From CAYSUS01 sp964434165 (GTDB taxonomy: Bacteria > Planctomycetota > Planctomycetia > Pirellulales > Thermoguttaceae): a DNA stretch of 30,775 nucleotides. The notes beneath the pieces were generated by a model. The model saw only the letters and a program-made list of their open reading frames with translations. It made no database searches and had not been told where the DNA came from. How positions within the stretch are numbered: the first letter of the stretch is position 1; the number at the start of each line of letters is the position of its first letter. The stretch spans positions 1-30,775 of the forward strand of contig CAYSUS010000088.1 of NCBI GenBank assembly GCA_964434165.1, given 5' to 3'. Position numbers and translations under genes: made by a program. Positions 15,485 through 23,275 of the stretch are shown piece by piece.

Positions 15485-16234
15485 TCAGGCGACCATCCGC
15501 ATCTGCGGAACCACGCCCTTGGCCCCGATGAGGAACTCCTCGAATACGCGCAGATCGAGCGCCGAGGCCGACGAGGCCTCGGGATGGAACTGCGTCCCCA
15601 TCGCGAACCAGTCGTCCCGCGTGCTCTCGATGGCCTCGACGATGCCGTCCGGGCAGCGGGCCGTGACCGCGAACCCGGGGGCCACGTCGTCGATCGCCAT
15701 ATGGTGCATGCTGTTGACCCGAATCTCGCCCTCGCCGTAAACCCGCTCCATGATCGAACCGGGCGTGACCAACAGGGCATGCCGGTGATTGGGGTCCATG
15801 GGATCGGCGTGCGGAAGGGCCTTGGGCATGTCTTCCGGCACGTGGAGGAAGAGGTTGCCTCCCTGGGAGACGTTCAAGAGCTGAAGGCCGGTGCCGATGC
15901 CGAACACGGGCATGCGGCGCTCGGCGACCAGGCCCATCAGCTTGCGATCGAAGGCCTCGCGGCGCGAATCGAGCGTCCTGACACTGGGGTGAAGCATGAA
16001 ACCGTCAAGGCGGGGATCGAGGTCCGCCCCGCCGACGAAGACCATTCCGTCCAACAGGTCGAGGACCCGGTGCATGTCGGCTTCGTCGTCCAGAGGCGGC
16101 ACGACGATCGGCACGCCCCCGCACTGGATCAGGCTGTCGAAGTAGCCGGCACACAGGTAACTGAACGCAGGAGCGTCCTTCTTGGCGCTGCGATAGTCCG
16201 CGTTCAGCCCGATCAGCGGTTTGGTACCCAACAT
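15485..16234 (-). CDS. Class I amidotransferase / peptidase C26-like protein lacking the nucleophilic Cys
   Basis: A 249-residue protein of the gamma-glutamyl-gamma-aminobutyrate hydrolase (PuuD, C26) group. ATG 16234 follows AAGGAG by 8 nt; the GTG three codons earlier overlaps that site and is rejected. Family marks are PLIGLNADYR at the start, FSYLCAGYFDSLIQCGGVP, LDGMVFVGGADLDP, and the His-Glu part of the triad in GTQFHPEA (H217, E219). The nucleophile elbow, normally GICRGxQ, reads GIGTGLQ (112-118), with Gly114 in place of Cys. Hydrolysis by the usual route should be impossible; a binding or regulatory role or altered chemistry is possible. It precedes the AnmK-like gene, so the two probably form an operon. 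Confidence 0.82.
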   Translation of the reverse strand: MLGTKPLIGLNADYRSAKKDAPAFSYLCAGYFDSLIQCGGVPIVVPPLDDEADMHRVLDLLDGMVFVGGADLDPRLDGFMLHPSVRTLDSRREAFDRKLMGLVAERRMPVFGIGTGLQLLNVSQGGNLFLHVPEDMPKALPHADPMDPNHRHALLVTPGSIMERVYGEGEIRVNSMHHMAIDDVAPGFAVTARCPDGIVEAIESTRDDWFAMGTQFHPEASSASALDLRVFEEFLIGAKGVVPQMRMVA

Positions 16235-16830
16235 GGCTCGCACTCCTTCGGCACGTCCTGTGCCTCAAACAAGGTGAAACGCCAAACCCCCCTCGAGGAC
16301 ACCCGGCGCAAGACCGGTGGAGCGGCAAGAAGCCAGCGGGAGGTCGGGCGGACGCGCAAGAGACCGCGCGATCCAGATGCCACCCTGCGGAGTCAGTCCC
16401 TATTCCGCAGGCGGCGGCCATTTCCCACCGGCCGGTGCCACTCGGCGCAGCCGCGATCCGGGGCGATGTCCCTATCGTTTGGCCAAAGTACTCCTTCGCT
16501 CAGACGTCTCACCCAGACGTCAGAATGCAAGTCTCCCGGAGTTTAGAGACTCCCCCTCTGCGTAGCAAGAAGACCGCAGTATTTTGCGTGACTTCACTGC
16601 TGGCCCCCAATATCCTGTATTGCTAGCATTGCTATCGGTGAAGAGTTTTACACTGTTTCGCCTTTTCGCGCGATCGCTGCAATCGCCCCGGATCGTGGCC
16701 GGACCTGGCGACCGGAGTCGACGCCTCGCTGCGCGCCGCCCCCTGTTTGCTCAAGCCGCATCCCAAGATATAGTAAGTGGTTCGGCTTCGACACCCACTG
16801 TCAACCCGCGCACTGGGAGATCGGCCCTCC
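16235..16830. other. Divergent intergenic region, locally A/T-rich
   Basis: About 600 bp between divergent genes. The stretch 16560-16680 is notably A/T-rich for this window (for example CCCAATATCCTGTATTGC). A possible promoter lies at 16747-16774. No ORF here looks real. Confidence 0.5.
16747..16774 (+). promoter_or_regulatory. Possible promoter of the KAS III gene
   Basis: TTGCTC (16747-16752) and TATAGT (16769-16774) are 16 bp apart, 57 bp before ATG 16831. The match is moderate. Confidence 0.4.
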
Positions 16831-17973
16831 ATGCGGCTAGAGTTCCAGAACGTCTGTGTCGAGGGCTTCGCCTGCTCGCTGCCGGAGGAGATCGTTACCT
16901 CCGAGCAAATCGAGGCCCGCCTCGAGCCGCTCTACACGCGGCTGCGACTGCCCGAAGGCCGCCTGGAGCTGATGACCGGCATCCGCCAGCGCCGTTTCTG
17001 GCCGCCCGGCATGCCGCCGAGCGAGATGAGCGTCCAAACCGGCGAGAAGCTCCTCGCGGCCGCGGGCCTGGACCGCCGCCACGTCGGCGCCCTCGTGCAC
17101 GGGTCGGTGTGCCGCGACTTTCTCGAGCCGGCCACGGCGTGCAGCGTGCACCACCGCCTGGGGCTGAGCGCGGAGTGTCTCGCGTGCGACGTATCGAACG
17201 CCTGCCTCGGCCTGCTCAACGGGATGGTCCAGGTGGCGAGCCTCATCGAGCTGGGCCAGATCCGCGCCGGCCTCGTCGTGGGCACCGAGAGCGGTCGCTC
17301 GCTGGTCGAGGCCACCATCGATCAGCTCAATCGCGACACGACCCTCACCCGCAACGACGTCAAGTCGGCCTTTGCCTCGCTCACGATCGGGTCCGGCTCG
17401 GCGGCGATCCTGCTGTGCGACCGCGAGCTGAGCCGCACCGGCAATCGGCTCCTCGGCGGCGTCGCGCGGGCCAACACCGAGTTCTGCGGGCTGTGCCAGG
17501 GCGATCACTGCGTGGAGACGGGCGAGACCCGTCCGCTCATGGCCACCGACTCGGAGACGCTGCTGCACCGCGGCGTGGAGACGGCCGCGGCCGCGTTCGG
17601 CCACCTCTGCGAAACGCTCGACTGGCCGCGGGAGACGATCCATCGCACGTTCTGCCACCAGGTGGGACGGGCCCATCAGAAGCTGCTGCTGGAGACCCTC
17701 GGCCTCGACCCCTCGGTCGATTTCGCCACCGTCCAGACGCTGGGCAATACCGGCGCTGTGGCCCTGCCCATCACGGCGGCCCTGGGCGTTGAGCAGGGGC
17801 TCGTGCGCAAGAACGATCGGGTGGCCCTTCTGGGGATTGGCTCGGGGATCAACTGCCTGATGCTGGGCGTCGAGTGGCAGAGGAGCCTCACGTCCCCGCC
17901 CGCCGGCGATCGGCCGTCAGCCTTCGCTTCGAAGGACGCGGGTGACGATCTGGCGGTCGAAGTAGTTGATTGA
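16831..17973 (+). CDS. 3-oxoacyl-ACP synthase III family protein, OleA-like
   Basis: A 380-residue thiolase-fold condensing enzyme. ATG 16831 (MRLEFQNVCVEGFAC) is chosen because OleA-type proteins start at this strand; GGGAGA lies upstream. The C-H-N triad is C125 in DVSNACLGLLNGM, H276 in HQVGRAHQKL and N306 in TLGNTGAVALP. E99 in SVCRDFLEPATA matches the glutamate that OleA places in its active site, and GGVARANTEFCGLC matches the OleA GGVTRSATEW region. OleA joins two acyl thioesters head-to-head; FabH-like priming is the alternative. No oleB, oleC or oleD is nearby. The fold ends near GSGINCLMLGVEW; the last ~28 residues are an extra tail encoded antisense to the 3' end of the FabI-like gene. 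Confidence 0.85.
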   Translation: MRLEFQNVCVEGFACSLPEEIVTSEQIEARLEPLYTRLRLPEGRLELMTGIRQRRFWPPGMPPSEMSVQTGEKLLAAAGLDRRHVGALVHGSVCRDFLEPATACSVHHRLGLSAECLACDVSNACLGLLNGMVQVASLIELGQIRAGLVVGTESGRSLVEATIDQLNRDTTLTRNDVKSAFASLTIGSGSAAILLCDRELSRTGNRLLGGVARANTEFCGLCQGDHCVETGETRPLMATDSETLLHRGVETAAAAFGHLCETLDWPRETIHRTFCHQVGRAHQKLLLETLGLDPSVDFATVQTLGNTGAVALPITAALGVEQGLVRKNDRVALLGIGSGINCLMLGVEWQRSLTSPPAGDRPSAFASKDAGDDLAVEVVD

Positions 17974-18723
17974 CATCCCCGCGTCGACGACGATCTGCTG
18001 CGCGTTGATGCCGCTGGACCGCGGGCTGAGCAGGAACGCGGCCACGTTGGCCGCTTCCTCGGTCTGGACGCCGCGCTTCCGCGGGATCACCTCCTCGGCG
18101 AACAGGTAGGCATCGACGTAGCCCGGGATCCCGGCCGAGGCCGACGTCTTCAGCAGACCCGGGGCCACGGCGTTGAAGCGCACGCGCGAGAACCGGCTGA
18201 ACGACTTGGCCAGGAAGGCCAGCGAGGAGTCGAGCGCCGCCTTGATCGGGGCCATGTAGCCGTAGCTCTCGCTGGCCATGCGCGTGGTGGAGATCGACAC
18301 GGTCACCACCGAGGCGTCCTCGGCAAGCAGCTCTCGAAACTCCCGCGCGATCGCGATCAGCGAGTAGCAGGAGATGTCCATCGCCTGAAGAAACGCCTTC
18401 CTGGGCGTCTCGTGGAAGGGCTTGACGCCCTCGGAGTAATCGGCAAAGGCGATCGAGTGCAGAAGGCCGTCGAAGCAGCCGTGGCGCGCGCGGATCGCGT
18501 CGCGAAGGCGGACGATGTCCTCCTCCCGCTCCACGTCGCAGGTGAAGATCTCGGCCTGGCCGACGAGCTTCCTCACCGCGTCGCGGATCTCGTCGTTCTG
18601 CACCGCGTAAACGCATTCGGCCCCGGCTTCCCGCACCACCCGCGCCACGTGCCAGGCCACACTCTTGCGGTTGGCCACGCCGAAGATCAGCAGCTTCTTG
18701 CCGTCGAGCTGGAGGAAGGACAT
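17917..18723 (-). CDS. fabI: Enoyl-ACP reductase, FabI-like
   Basis: A 268-residue short-chain dehydrogenase that should reduce enoyl-ACP with NAD(P)H at the end of each elongation cycle. FabI marks are LLIFGVANRKSVAW (nucleotide loop), VYAVQNDE, CDVEREEDI and FDGLLHSIAFA. The catalytic pair Y154...K161 is spaced seven residues apart as in E. coli FabI (Y156, K163), within SYGYMAPIKAAL. The second active-site tyrosine (E. coli Y146) appears to be I144. ATG 18723 (MSFLQLDGKKLL) is preferred because FabI proteins start there, but two earlier in-frame ATGs (18732, 18741) come from a 9-bp tandem repeat, and no good ribosome site separates them. The 3' end overlaps the KAS III gene by 57 bp. Confidence 0.85.
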   Translation of the reverse strand: MSFLQLDGKKLLIFGVANRKSVAWHVARVVREAGAECVYAVQNDEIRDAVRKLVGQAEIFTCDVEREEDIVRLRDAIRARHGCFDGLLHSIAFADYSEGVKPFHETPRKAFLQAMDISCYSLIAIAREFRELLAEDASVVTVSISTTRMASESYGYMAPIKAALDSSLAFLAKSFSRFSRVRFNAVAPGLLKTSASAGIPGYVDAYLFAEEVIPRKRGVQTEEAANVAAFLLSPRSSGINAQQIVVDAGMSINYFDRQIVTRVLRSEG

Positions 18724-18770
18724 GGAGGACATGGAGGACATGGAGGGCAGGAGGCAGGAGGCAGGAGGCA
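18721..18770. repeat. Tandem repeats at the 5' end of fabI
   Basis: Three 9-bp CATGGAGGA units (18721-18747, the last ending in G) are followed by three 7-bp CAGGAGG units (18748-18768). On the minus strand each 9-mer supplies an in-frame ATG. Confidence 0.85.
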
Positions 18771-18801
18771 GTCGCCTGACCCCTGACTCCTTTCTGCGGG
18801 C

Positions 18802-20388
18802 CTACGCGCGCCACGGGCGCTGGCGGTCGATCTTGCCGTCGAGCACGCCCAGGGCGATCTTCACGTCCTCGATGATCTGGAAGTCGTACATCCCCACGCA
18901 AATGAAGTCCGCCCCGTTCTCGAACGCCCACTTGAACGCCTGCTGCGGACGCAGCGCGCCGGCGGCCAGCACCTTGAAGGCGATCCACGGCTGGGGCAGA
19001 TCCTTCATGAACGCGGCCGTCTCCTCCGGCTCCTCGCACCAGATGTTGTCCTTCTGGGGCGCGATCTGCGCCGACCAGTAATCGGTGCGATGCAGGGTCT
19101 TCATCCAGAAGTCGGGCTCGAAGCCCCGCTCCACGCAGGCCTTGACCGTGGCCAGCGCGTGGGCGCCGATCCCGGCCGGGATCCTCGACTTGCGGATGAG
19201 CTCCAGTCCCTTTTCCATGAGGTCGAAGTTGCCCTCGCGCACCAGCTCGTCGGCGATGCCGCCCTGGATGTAGCACGCGCAGGCCCCGCCGTCGATCGAC
19301 TTCTGGATCATCTCCAGGACGTTGCTCCCGCCGCAGTCGGAGATGAACTGGATGCGGCCGCCGGCCTTGTTCCAGTAGTCGTCGATCCGGTTGCACAGGC
19401 TGGGGTTGGTGAGGATCGTGTTCACCCCGCACTGCTCGGCCAGCCACAACGTCTCGAACAGCTTGGCCTCGTCGTGATACTCCTTGACCAGCCGGGAAAC
19501 GTAGATCAGATCCCGGGCGTGGGCCCAGCCGCCGATGAGGTTCCCGCCGAGGATCAACCGGCTGAGCTCCACTTCGCCGATTCGCGCCGTGGGCACCTTG
19601 CGCCCGTCGAGGTCGGCCAGCCTGGGGGCCTCGGCCGACTCATAAGGCCTGGTCGGCGAGGTCACGGCGTCCGGCTTCTCCGGCCGCGCGCCGCGGGCCT
19701 TGAGCTTCTCGGCGAGCTGGTTCTCCTCGTGGCTCTCGTAGCCCCGCTTCTTCATGGCCGCCCAGACGAACGCCCCCACGAACGGCAGGCCGGCGAAGGC
19801 CAACAGGGCATGACGCCGCGAGTAGCTCACCGGACGCGGCGGAGGCAGCACGGCGACCTCGGTCTCCAGCTCGTCCGAACGCGGCCCGCGCCAGATGCGA
19901 AGCAGCCAGCCCACCAGGCCGTCCAGCCCCAGCCGGCTCGCGGGCAGCACCACGACCACGAGCAGGGCGAACAGCTCGACGAGCGTCTTGTTGACCACGA
20001 GGTAGTGCCCCTCCAAAGGCACGCCCTCGAGCGTCTGCCAAAGCGGCGGGTACGCGGCGTAGTACAGCCCCAGAAGCAGCATGCCCAAAAGGGCCGAGAA
20101 ACGCGTGGCCAGCCCCAGCATCAGGCAGGCCCCGATCAGGAGCAGCCCCCAGACGTTCAGGGCGTTCACGCCGCTGAGCACCGTGGGATCGGACGCCAAC
20201 CATTTATAAAACCCGGCCGCCGGCCCGACCGCGCCGGCCAGGTAGCCGTGGGCCGACCAGTCGGGGTCCCACAGCTTGACCAGGCCTTCGTAGAGGAAGT
20301 GCCAGCCCACGGCGATGCGAAGCAGCGCGAGCGGCACGGCACGCAGGCCGGTCACCGGCCCGGACATCGCGGAAACCTGTCTCGACAT
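18802..20388 (-). CDS. DoxX-family membrane domain fused to a cytosolic TIM-barrel-like domain
   Basis: A 528-residue protein. The open frame reaches 20580, but ATG 20388 follows GAGGG by 8 nt and starts just before the first membrane helix. Residues ~15-165 are a DoxX-type four-helix unit: LALLRIAVGWHFLYEGLVKL, WGLLLIGACLMLGLATRFSA, LGMLLLGLYYAAYPPLW and LVELFALLVVVVLPASRLG. A fifth hydrophobic segment (~192-212, preceded by SYSRRH) leads to a 300-residue domain with VELSRLILGGNLIGGW, AEQCGVNTILTNPSL, YIQGGIADELV and FEPDFWMKTLHR, reading like an aldo/keto-reductase-like barrel. DoxX proteins are usually tied to redox or quinone-linked reactions. It lies upstream of fabI with a 78-bp gap. 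The substrate and the role in the lipid cluster are unknown. Confidence 0.75.
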   Translation of the reverse strand: MSRQVSAMSGPVTGLRAVPLALLRIAVGWHFLYEGLVKLWDPDWSAHGYLAGAVGPAAGFYKWLASDPTVLSGVNALNVWGLLLIGACLMLGLATRFSALLGMLLLGLYYAAYPPLWQTLEGVPLEGHYLVVNKTLVELFALLVVVVLPASRLGLDGLVGWLLRIWRGPRSDELETEVAVLPPPRPVSYSRRHALLAFAGLPFVGAFVWAAMKKRGYESHEENQLAEKLKARGARPEKPDAVTSPTRPYESAEAPRLADLDGRKVPTARIGEVELSRLILGGNLIGGWAHARDLIYVSRLVKEYHDEAKLFETLWLAEQCGVNTILTNPSLCNRIDDYWNKAGGRIQFISDCGGSNVLEMIQKSIDGGACACYIQGGIADELVREGNFDLMEKGLELIRKSRIPAGIGAHALATVKACVERGFEPDFWMKTLHRTDYWSAQIAPQKDNIWCEEPEETAAFMKDLPQPWIAFKVLAAGALRPQQAFKWAFENGADFICVGMYDFQIIEDVKIALGVLDGKIDRQRPWRA

Positions 20389-21066
20389 CGTGGGGCCCTC
20401 GAGCGGATGCGTCGGGTTACGATCACCACCTGGCATTCTAATGCGGTACGACCGCAACCGAACAGGGAATGCTCCCCCAATTGGGATGCGCCCGTCGGTC
20501 GCTCCCTCCACCACGCGCGCATCACGCGTCATCTGCACACGGTAGGCTCGACATCGGGACGGCCCACCGCGGCATCCCATACTGAGGGAGGGGGCGCCGC
20601 GCGCGGCATCGCCGGGACAATTGTCTCAAGGCCGGCCGACGAGACCGGCTGGAACTACTTCATGTTCAACGAGTTACGGATACGCGTCGGCGGACCTCCC
20701 ACCCGCGGCCACCTGCGAGTTGTGCAACAGGTTTGAGTTTTTCCAGCCCTGCCCCCCTGGCAGGGTATAAGCATGATGCGGCGTCTGCGCGTATCGCAGA
20801 ACACGGGACGTTTGGAGAGAGAAGCGAAACCCGGCAAGACGGCACGCCGGGCCGATTCGCGGCGGCACGCGGAACCGACGACAGCTCCGCTCCACCCCCT
20901 TCGCCGGCCCAGGACAGTCGCAGGTTTGTCTTCATCACGGCCCCAACCTTGCAGCAATCGGTTCGCTGTGGCCAGGAGGCGCGCAGGCCCGGCCCCATTC
21001 TCCCATGCGTTGGGCCCGGAATCCACGGACGAATTGGGCCAAGCTGTAGCGGGAGGGGGCGGCACG
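20389..21066. other. Spacer of ~680 bp without a convincing gene
   Basis: Open frames here are high-GC artefacts without recognisable features. A G+C-rich inverted repeat (CCCTGCC...GGCAGGG, near 20747-20765) stands mid-spacer. It separates the FabZ gene from the DoxX gene, so these may be separate transcription units. Confidence 0.5.
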
Positions 21067-21492
21067 CTACTGCGGGGCCGCGGTGCAGGCGAACCCAAAC
21101 CGCACGGCGGTCTGGCCCTCGACCGTGGATTTGGCCTTGAGGAAGAACGCCGTGGAGACCTGCTCGACCAGTTCGACCTCCATGCGGATCGTCTCTCCCG
21201 GCCGCACCATGCGCTTGAAGCGTACGTCGCTCAAGCGAGTGGCCACCGGCACCTTGTCCTCCTGGCCGGCCATGTGGCGCGACAGGAGGATCGCCCCGCA
21301 CTGCATGGCCGCCTCGCAGAGAAGCACGCCCGGCACCAGGGGATAGCCCGGATAGTGCCCGGCGAAGAACTCCTCCTCGCCCGAGAACGTCTTCGTGCCG
21401 ACGATCCGGTCCTCCGTCCACTCCAGTATCTCATCGACCAGGAGGAACGGCTCGCGGTGCGGGATCGCTTCGTAGATTCTCGCTTTGTCCAT
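21067..21492 (-). CDS. fabZ: 3-hydroxyacyl-ACP dehydratase, FabZ-type
   Basis: A 141-residue hotdog-fold dehydratase that removes water from 3-hydroxyacyl-ACP. ATG 21492 (MDKARIYEAIPHREPF) matches the usual FabZ start; eleven further upstream codons are open but not needed. The signature IPHREPFLLVDEI is followed by the active-site segment FFAGHYPGYPLVPGVLLCEA, with H46 and E60 spaced 14 residues apart as in E. coli FabZ (H54, E68). The DVRFKRMVRPGETIRMEVEL strand pair is also typical. Length is normal. It is on the same strand as the two FAD oxidoreductases, ACP and KAS upstream, but separated by 253 bp that carry an inverted repeat. Confidence 0.92.
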   Translation of the reverse strand: MDKARIYEAIPHREPFLLVDEILEWTEDRIVGTKTFSGEEEFFAGHYPGYPLVPGVLLCEAAMQCGAILLSRHMAGQEDKVPVATRLSDVRFKRMVRPGETIRMEVELVEQVSTAFFLKAKSTVEGQTAVRFGFACTAAPQ

Positions 21493-21518
21493 TGCCTTCT
21501 CTCGTGCAGAAGGGGAGA

Positions 21519-21745
21519 TCACCACGGAGGCGCGGAGGGCACGGAGAAGACGAACGGGTGAGAGAGCAACAGGAACGAAAGCGGGAAACGCCTGTGGGAC
21601 CCGTTCGCGCTCTGCCCATCATCTTGATGCGATCGATTCATGAGCTCTCCCCGCGCCGCCCCGATTCCTGTCCTGGTCCGTAAACACCTAATCTTCTTAC
21701 GCTTCCTTCTTCTTCCTCCGTGCCCTCCGTGTCTCCGTCGTCCCC
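21519..21745. repeat. CACGGAGG inverted repeat
   Basis: The left arm (21519-21552, containing GGAGGGCACGGAGAAGA) is mirrored by the right arm (21708-21745, containing TCTTCCTCCGTGCCCTCCGT). The right arm ends exactly at the stop codon of the FAD oxidoreductase. The enclosed ~155 bp has no gene. It looks like a MITE-like or hairpin-type mobile repeat. Confidence 0.65.
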
Positions 21746-23176
21746 TCAACGCCGCGAATCGCTCAACAAGTAGCTGTCCACGTCGTTGGCCACGATGATC
21801 CCGTAATTCACCGCGCCGAGCCAGCCGGACATGATGATGCCGACGCTGCCCGCGTGGTACAGGCCGGCGACCCGCTCGGGCAGGCCGCGGCTGACGGCCA
21901 GCCCCTCGAACTTGGTGCCGAAGCTGGCCCCGTCCACGTGCCGTGTATAGCGCTCGAACGTGACCGGCGTGGAGCAATCGACCGCGTCGAGCTTCTCGCG
22001 GATGCCGGGCACGTACTTGTCCACCGCGTCGAGCGTGGTCTCGATCAGGTCCCGCTTGCTCGCCTCGTAGTCCTCGGGCGTCAGGTCGGCCCAGTCGCGG
22101 TAGTTGGCGTTTGTGCTGGAGACGATCAGGTAGCGGTCGCGCCCGGGGCGGGTCCTGGGATAGTAGAACGAGTAGGTGCGGCTGGTGATGTCGCGGCTGA
22201 GGAGCAGGTCGGTGCGAAAGGCCGGGGCCGTGGAGCTGAACAGGAGATCGCCGCAGGCCTCTTCGTCCACGGTCTCGCCTTCGCGCAGGGCCATGTACAC
22301 CTGGGTGCTGGAGTTATTCAGTCGCACCGCCCGGGCCTCGTCGAGGAAGTCGGCGTCGAAGTGCTCCGGGCCGACCATCTTCAGGACGGTGCTCATCAGG
22401 TTGCCGTTGGAGACGACGGCGCGGGCGGCGATCGTGCGCCCGGCGACGGTGACCCCGGTGACGCGGCGATCCCTATCGACGTGGATCCGCTCGGCGGGAG
22501 AGCGGATTCGGGCATCGACGCCGCTGCGCTCCATCTCGTCGGCCATCAGCCCGATCAGCCGGTCGGTACCGCCCTGGAAGGTGAACACCCCCTTGGACAT
22601 GAAGTTGGAGAAGACGATGCCGTAGGTCAGGGCGGGGTCTTCCAGCGTGGAGCCGTTGGCGTAGGTGATCGGCTCCATGAGCAGGCGCACGACGTCCTCG
22701 CGCCCCGGGAAGAAGCGGTCGAAGAGCCGGCGCGTCGTAACCGCCTGGTCGTCGTAGAAGTTCATGCCCCGCGCCGTGTCGAAGAACTCGCGCACGGTCT
22801 GGGGCGCGATGCCGAAGCGGCCGGTCAACAGGCGCGTGAAGTCCTCGCGGTCGAAGGTGGTCGAGAGCGAGAACATCGGGTTGTCGAAGCGGATGCTCTT
22901 GAGCTGGACGATCGATTCGGCGATCTCGCGGCTCCAGTAGCGGCGGCAGCTCTTGACCATGCCCACCGGGAACCCGTGCAGCGAGACGTCGAAGATGTGC
23001 CCGCCCGGCCGCCGGAACCAGGTGGCCAGCCCGCCCAGCTTGTAGTGCTGTTCCAGCAGGAGCACGGAGTGGCCGGCCCGGGCGAGCGCGTTGGCGGCGG
23101 TCATCCCGCCCAGCCCGGCGCCGATGACGATCACGTCGTACGAGTCGCGGACGCCTTTGAGGAAATCGCGGGGCAT
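21746..23176 (-). CDS. CrtI-family (phytoene desaturase-like) FAD oxidoreductase 1
   Basis: A 476-residue flavoprotein. The N-terminus has the Rossmann dinucleotide motif DVIVIGAGLGGMTAANAL (G19, G21, G24) ending in LLLEQH. The family GGLATWFRRPGGHIFDVSLH segment follows, and FEGLAVSRGLPERVAGLYHAG...IMSGWLGAVNYG forms the C-terminal FAD-binding part. Such enzymes desaturate, isomerise or saturate polyenes such as carotenoids, and the same fold occurs in retinol saturases. No phytoene synthase or other carotenoid gene is in the window; the neighbours are acyl-chain enzymes, so an acyl or polyene thioester substrate is the simplest inference. It lies 99 bp after its paralogue. No clear ribosome site precedes ATG 23176. 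Confidence 0.85.
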   Translation of the reverse strand: MPRDFLKGVRDSYDVIVIGAGLGGMTAANALARAGHSVLLLEQHYKLGGLATWFRRPGGHIFDVSLHGFPVGMVKSCRRYWSREIAESIVQLKSIRFDNPMFSLSTTFDREDFTRLLTGRFGIAPQTVREFFDTARGMNFYDDQAVTTRRLFDRFFPGREDVVRLLMEPITYANGSTLEDPALTYGIVFSNFMSKGVFTFQGGTDRLIGLMADEMERSGVDARIRSPAERIHVDRDRRVTGVTVAGRTIAARAVVSNGNLMSTVLKMVGPEHFDADFLDEARAVRLNNSSTQVYMALREGETVDEEACGDLLFSSTAPAFRTDLLLSRDITSRTYSFYYPRTRPGRDRYLIVSSTNANYRDWADLTPEDYEASKRDLIETTLDAVDKYVPGIREKLDAVDCSTPVTFERYTRHVDGASFGTKFEGLAVSRGLPERVAGLYHAGSVGIIMSGWLGAVNYGIIVANDVDSYLLSDSRR

Positions 23177-23187
23177 GGAGAGCGGCA

Positions 23188-23270
23188 GGAGTCAGGGGTC
23201 AGGGGGCAGGGGGCGAGGTCGGAAGTCGGAGGTCCGAACCGCGCCGGCCGACTTCCGCGTTCCGACCTCC
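23188..23270. repeat. Repeat cluster between the two FAD oxidoreductase genes
   Basis: GTCAGGGG-type purine repeats (23190-23216) are followed by nested inverted repeats: GAGGTCGGAA (23215-23224) with TTCCGACCTC (23260-23269), and GAAGTCGG (23222-23229) with CCGACTTC (23248-23255). Confidence 0.65.
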
Positions 23271-23275
23271 GGCTT

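Noticed and set aside
20655..21098. A 147-codon minus-strand ORF in the spacer between fabZ and the DoxX gene
   Set aside because: It has no domain, no ribosome site and a Pro/Arg-rich composition typical of non-coding high-GC DNA.
5540..23270. CRISPR array among the short repeats
   Set aside because: The repeats are irregular in length and spacing, often inverted, and no cas gene is present.
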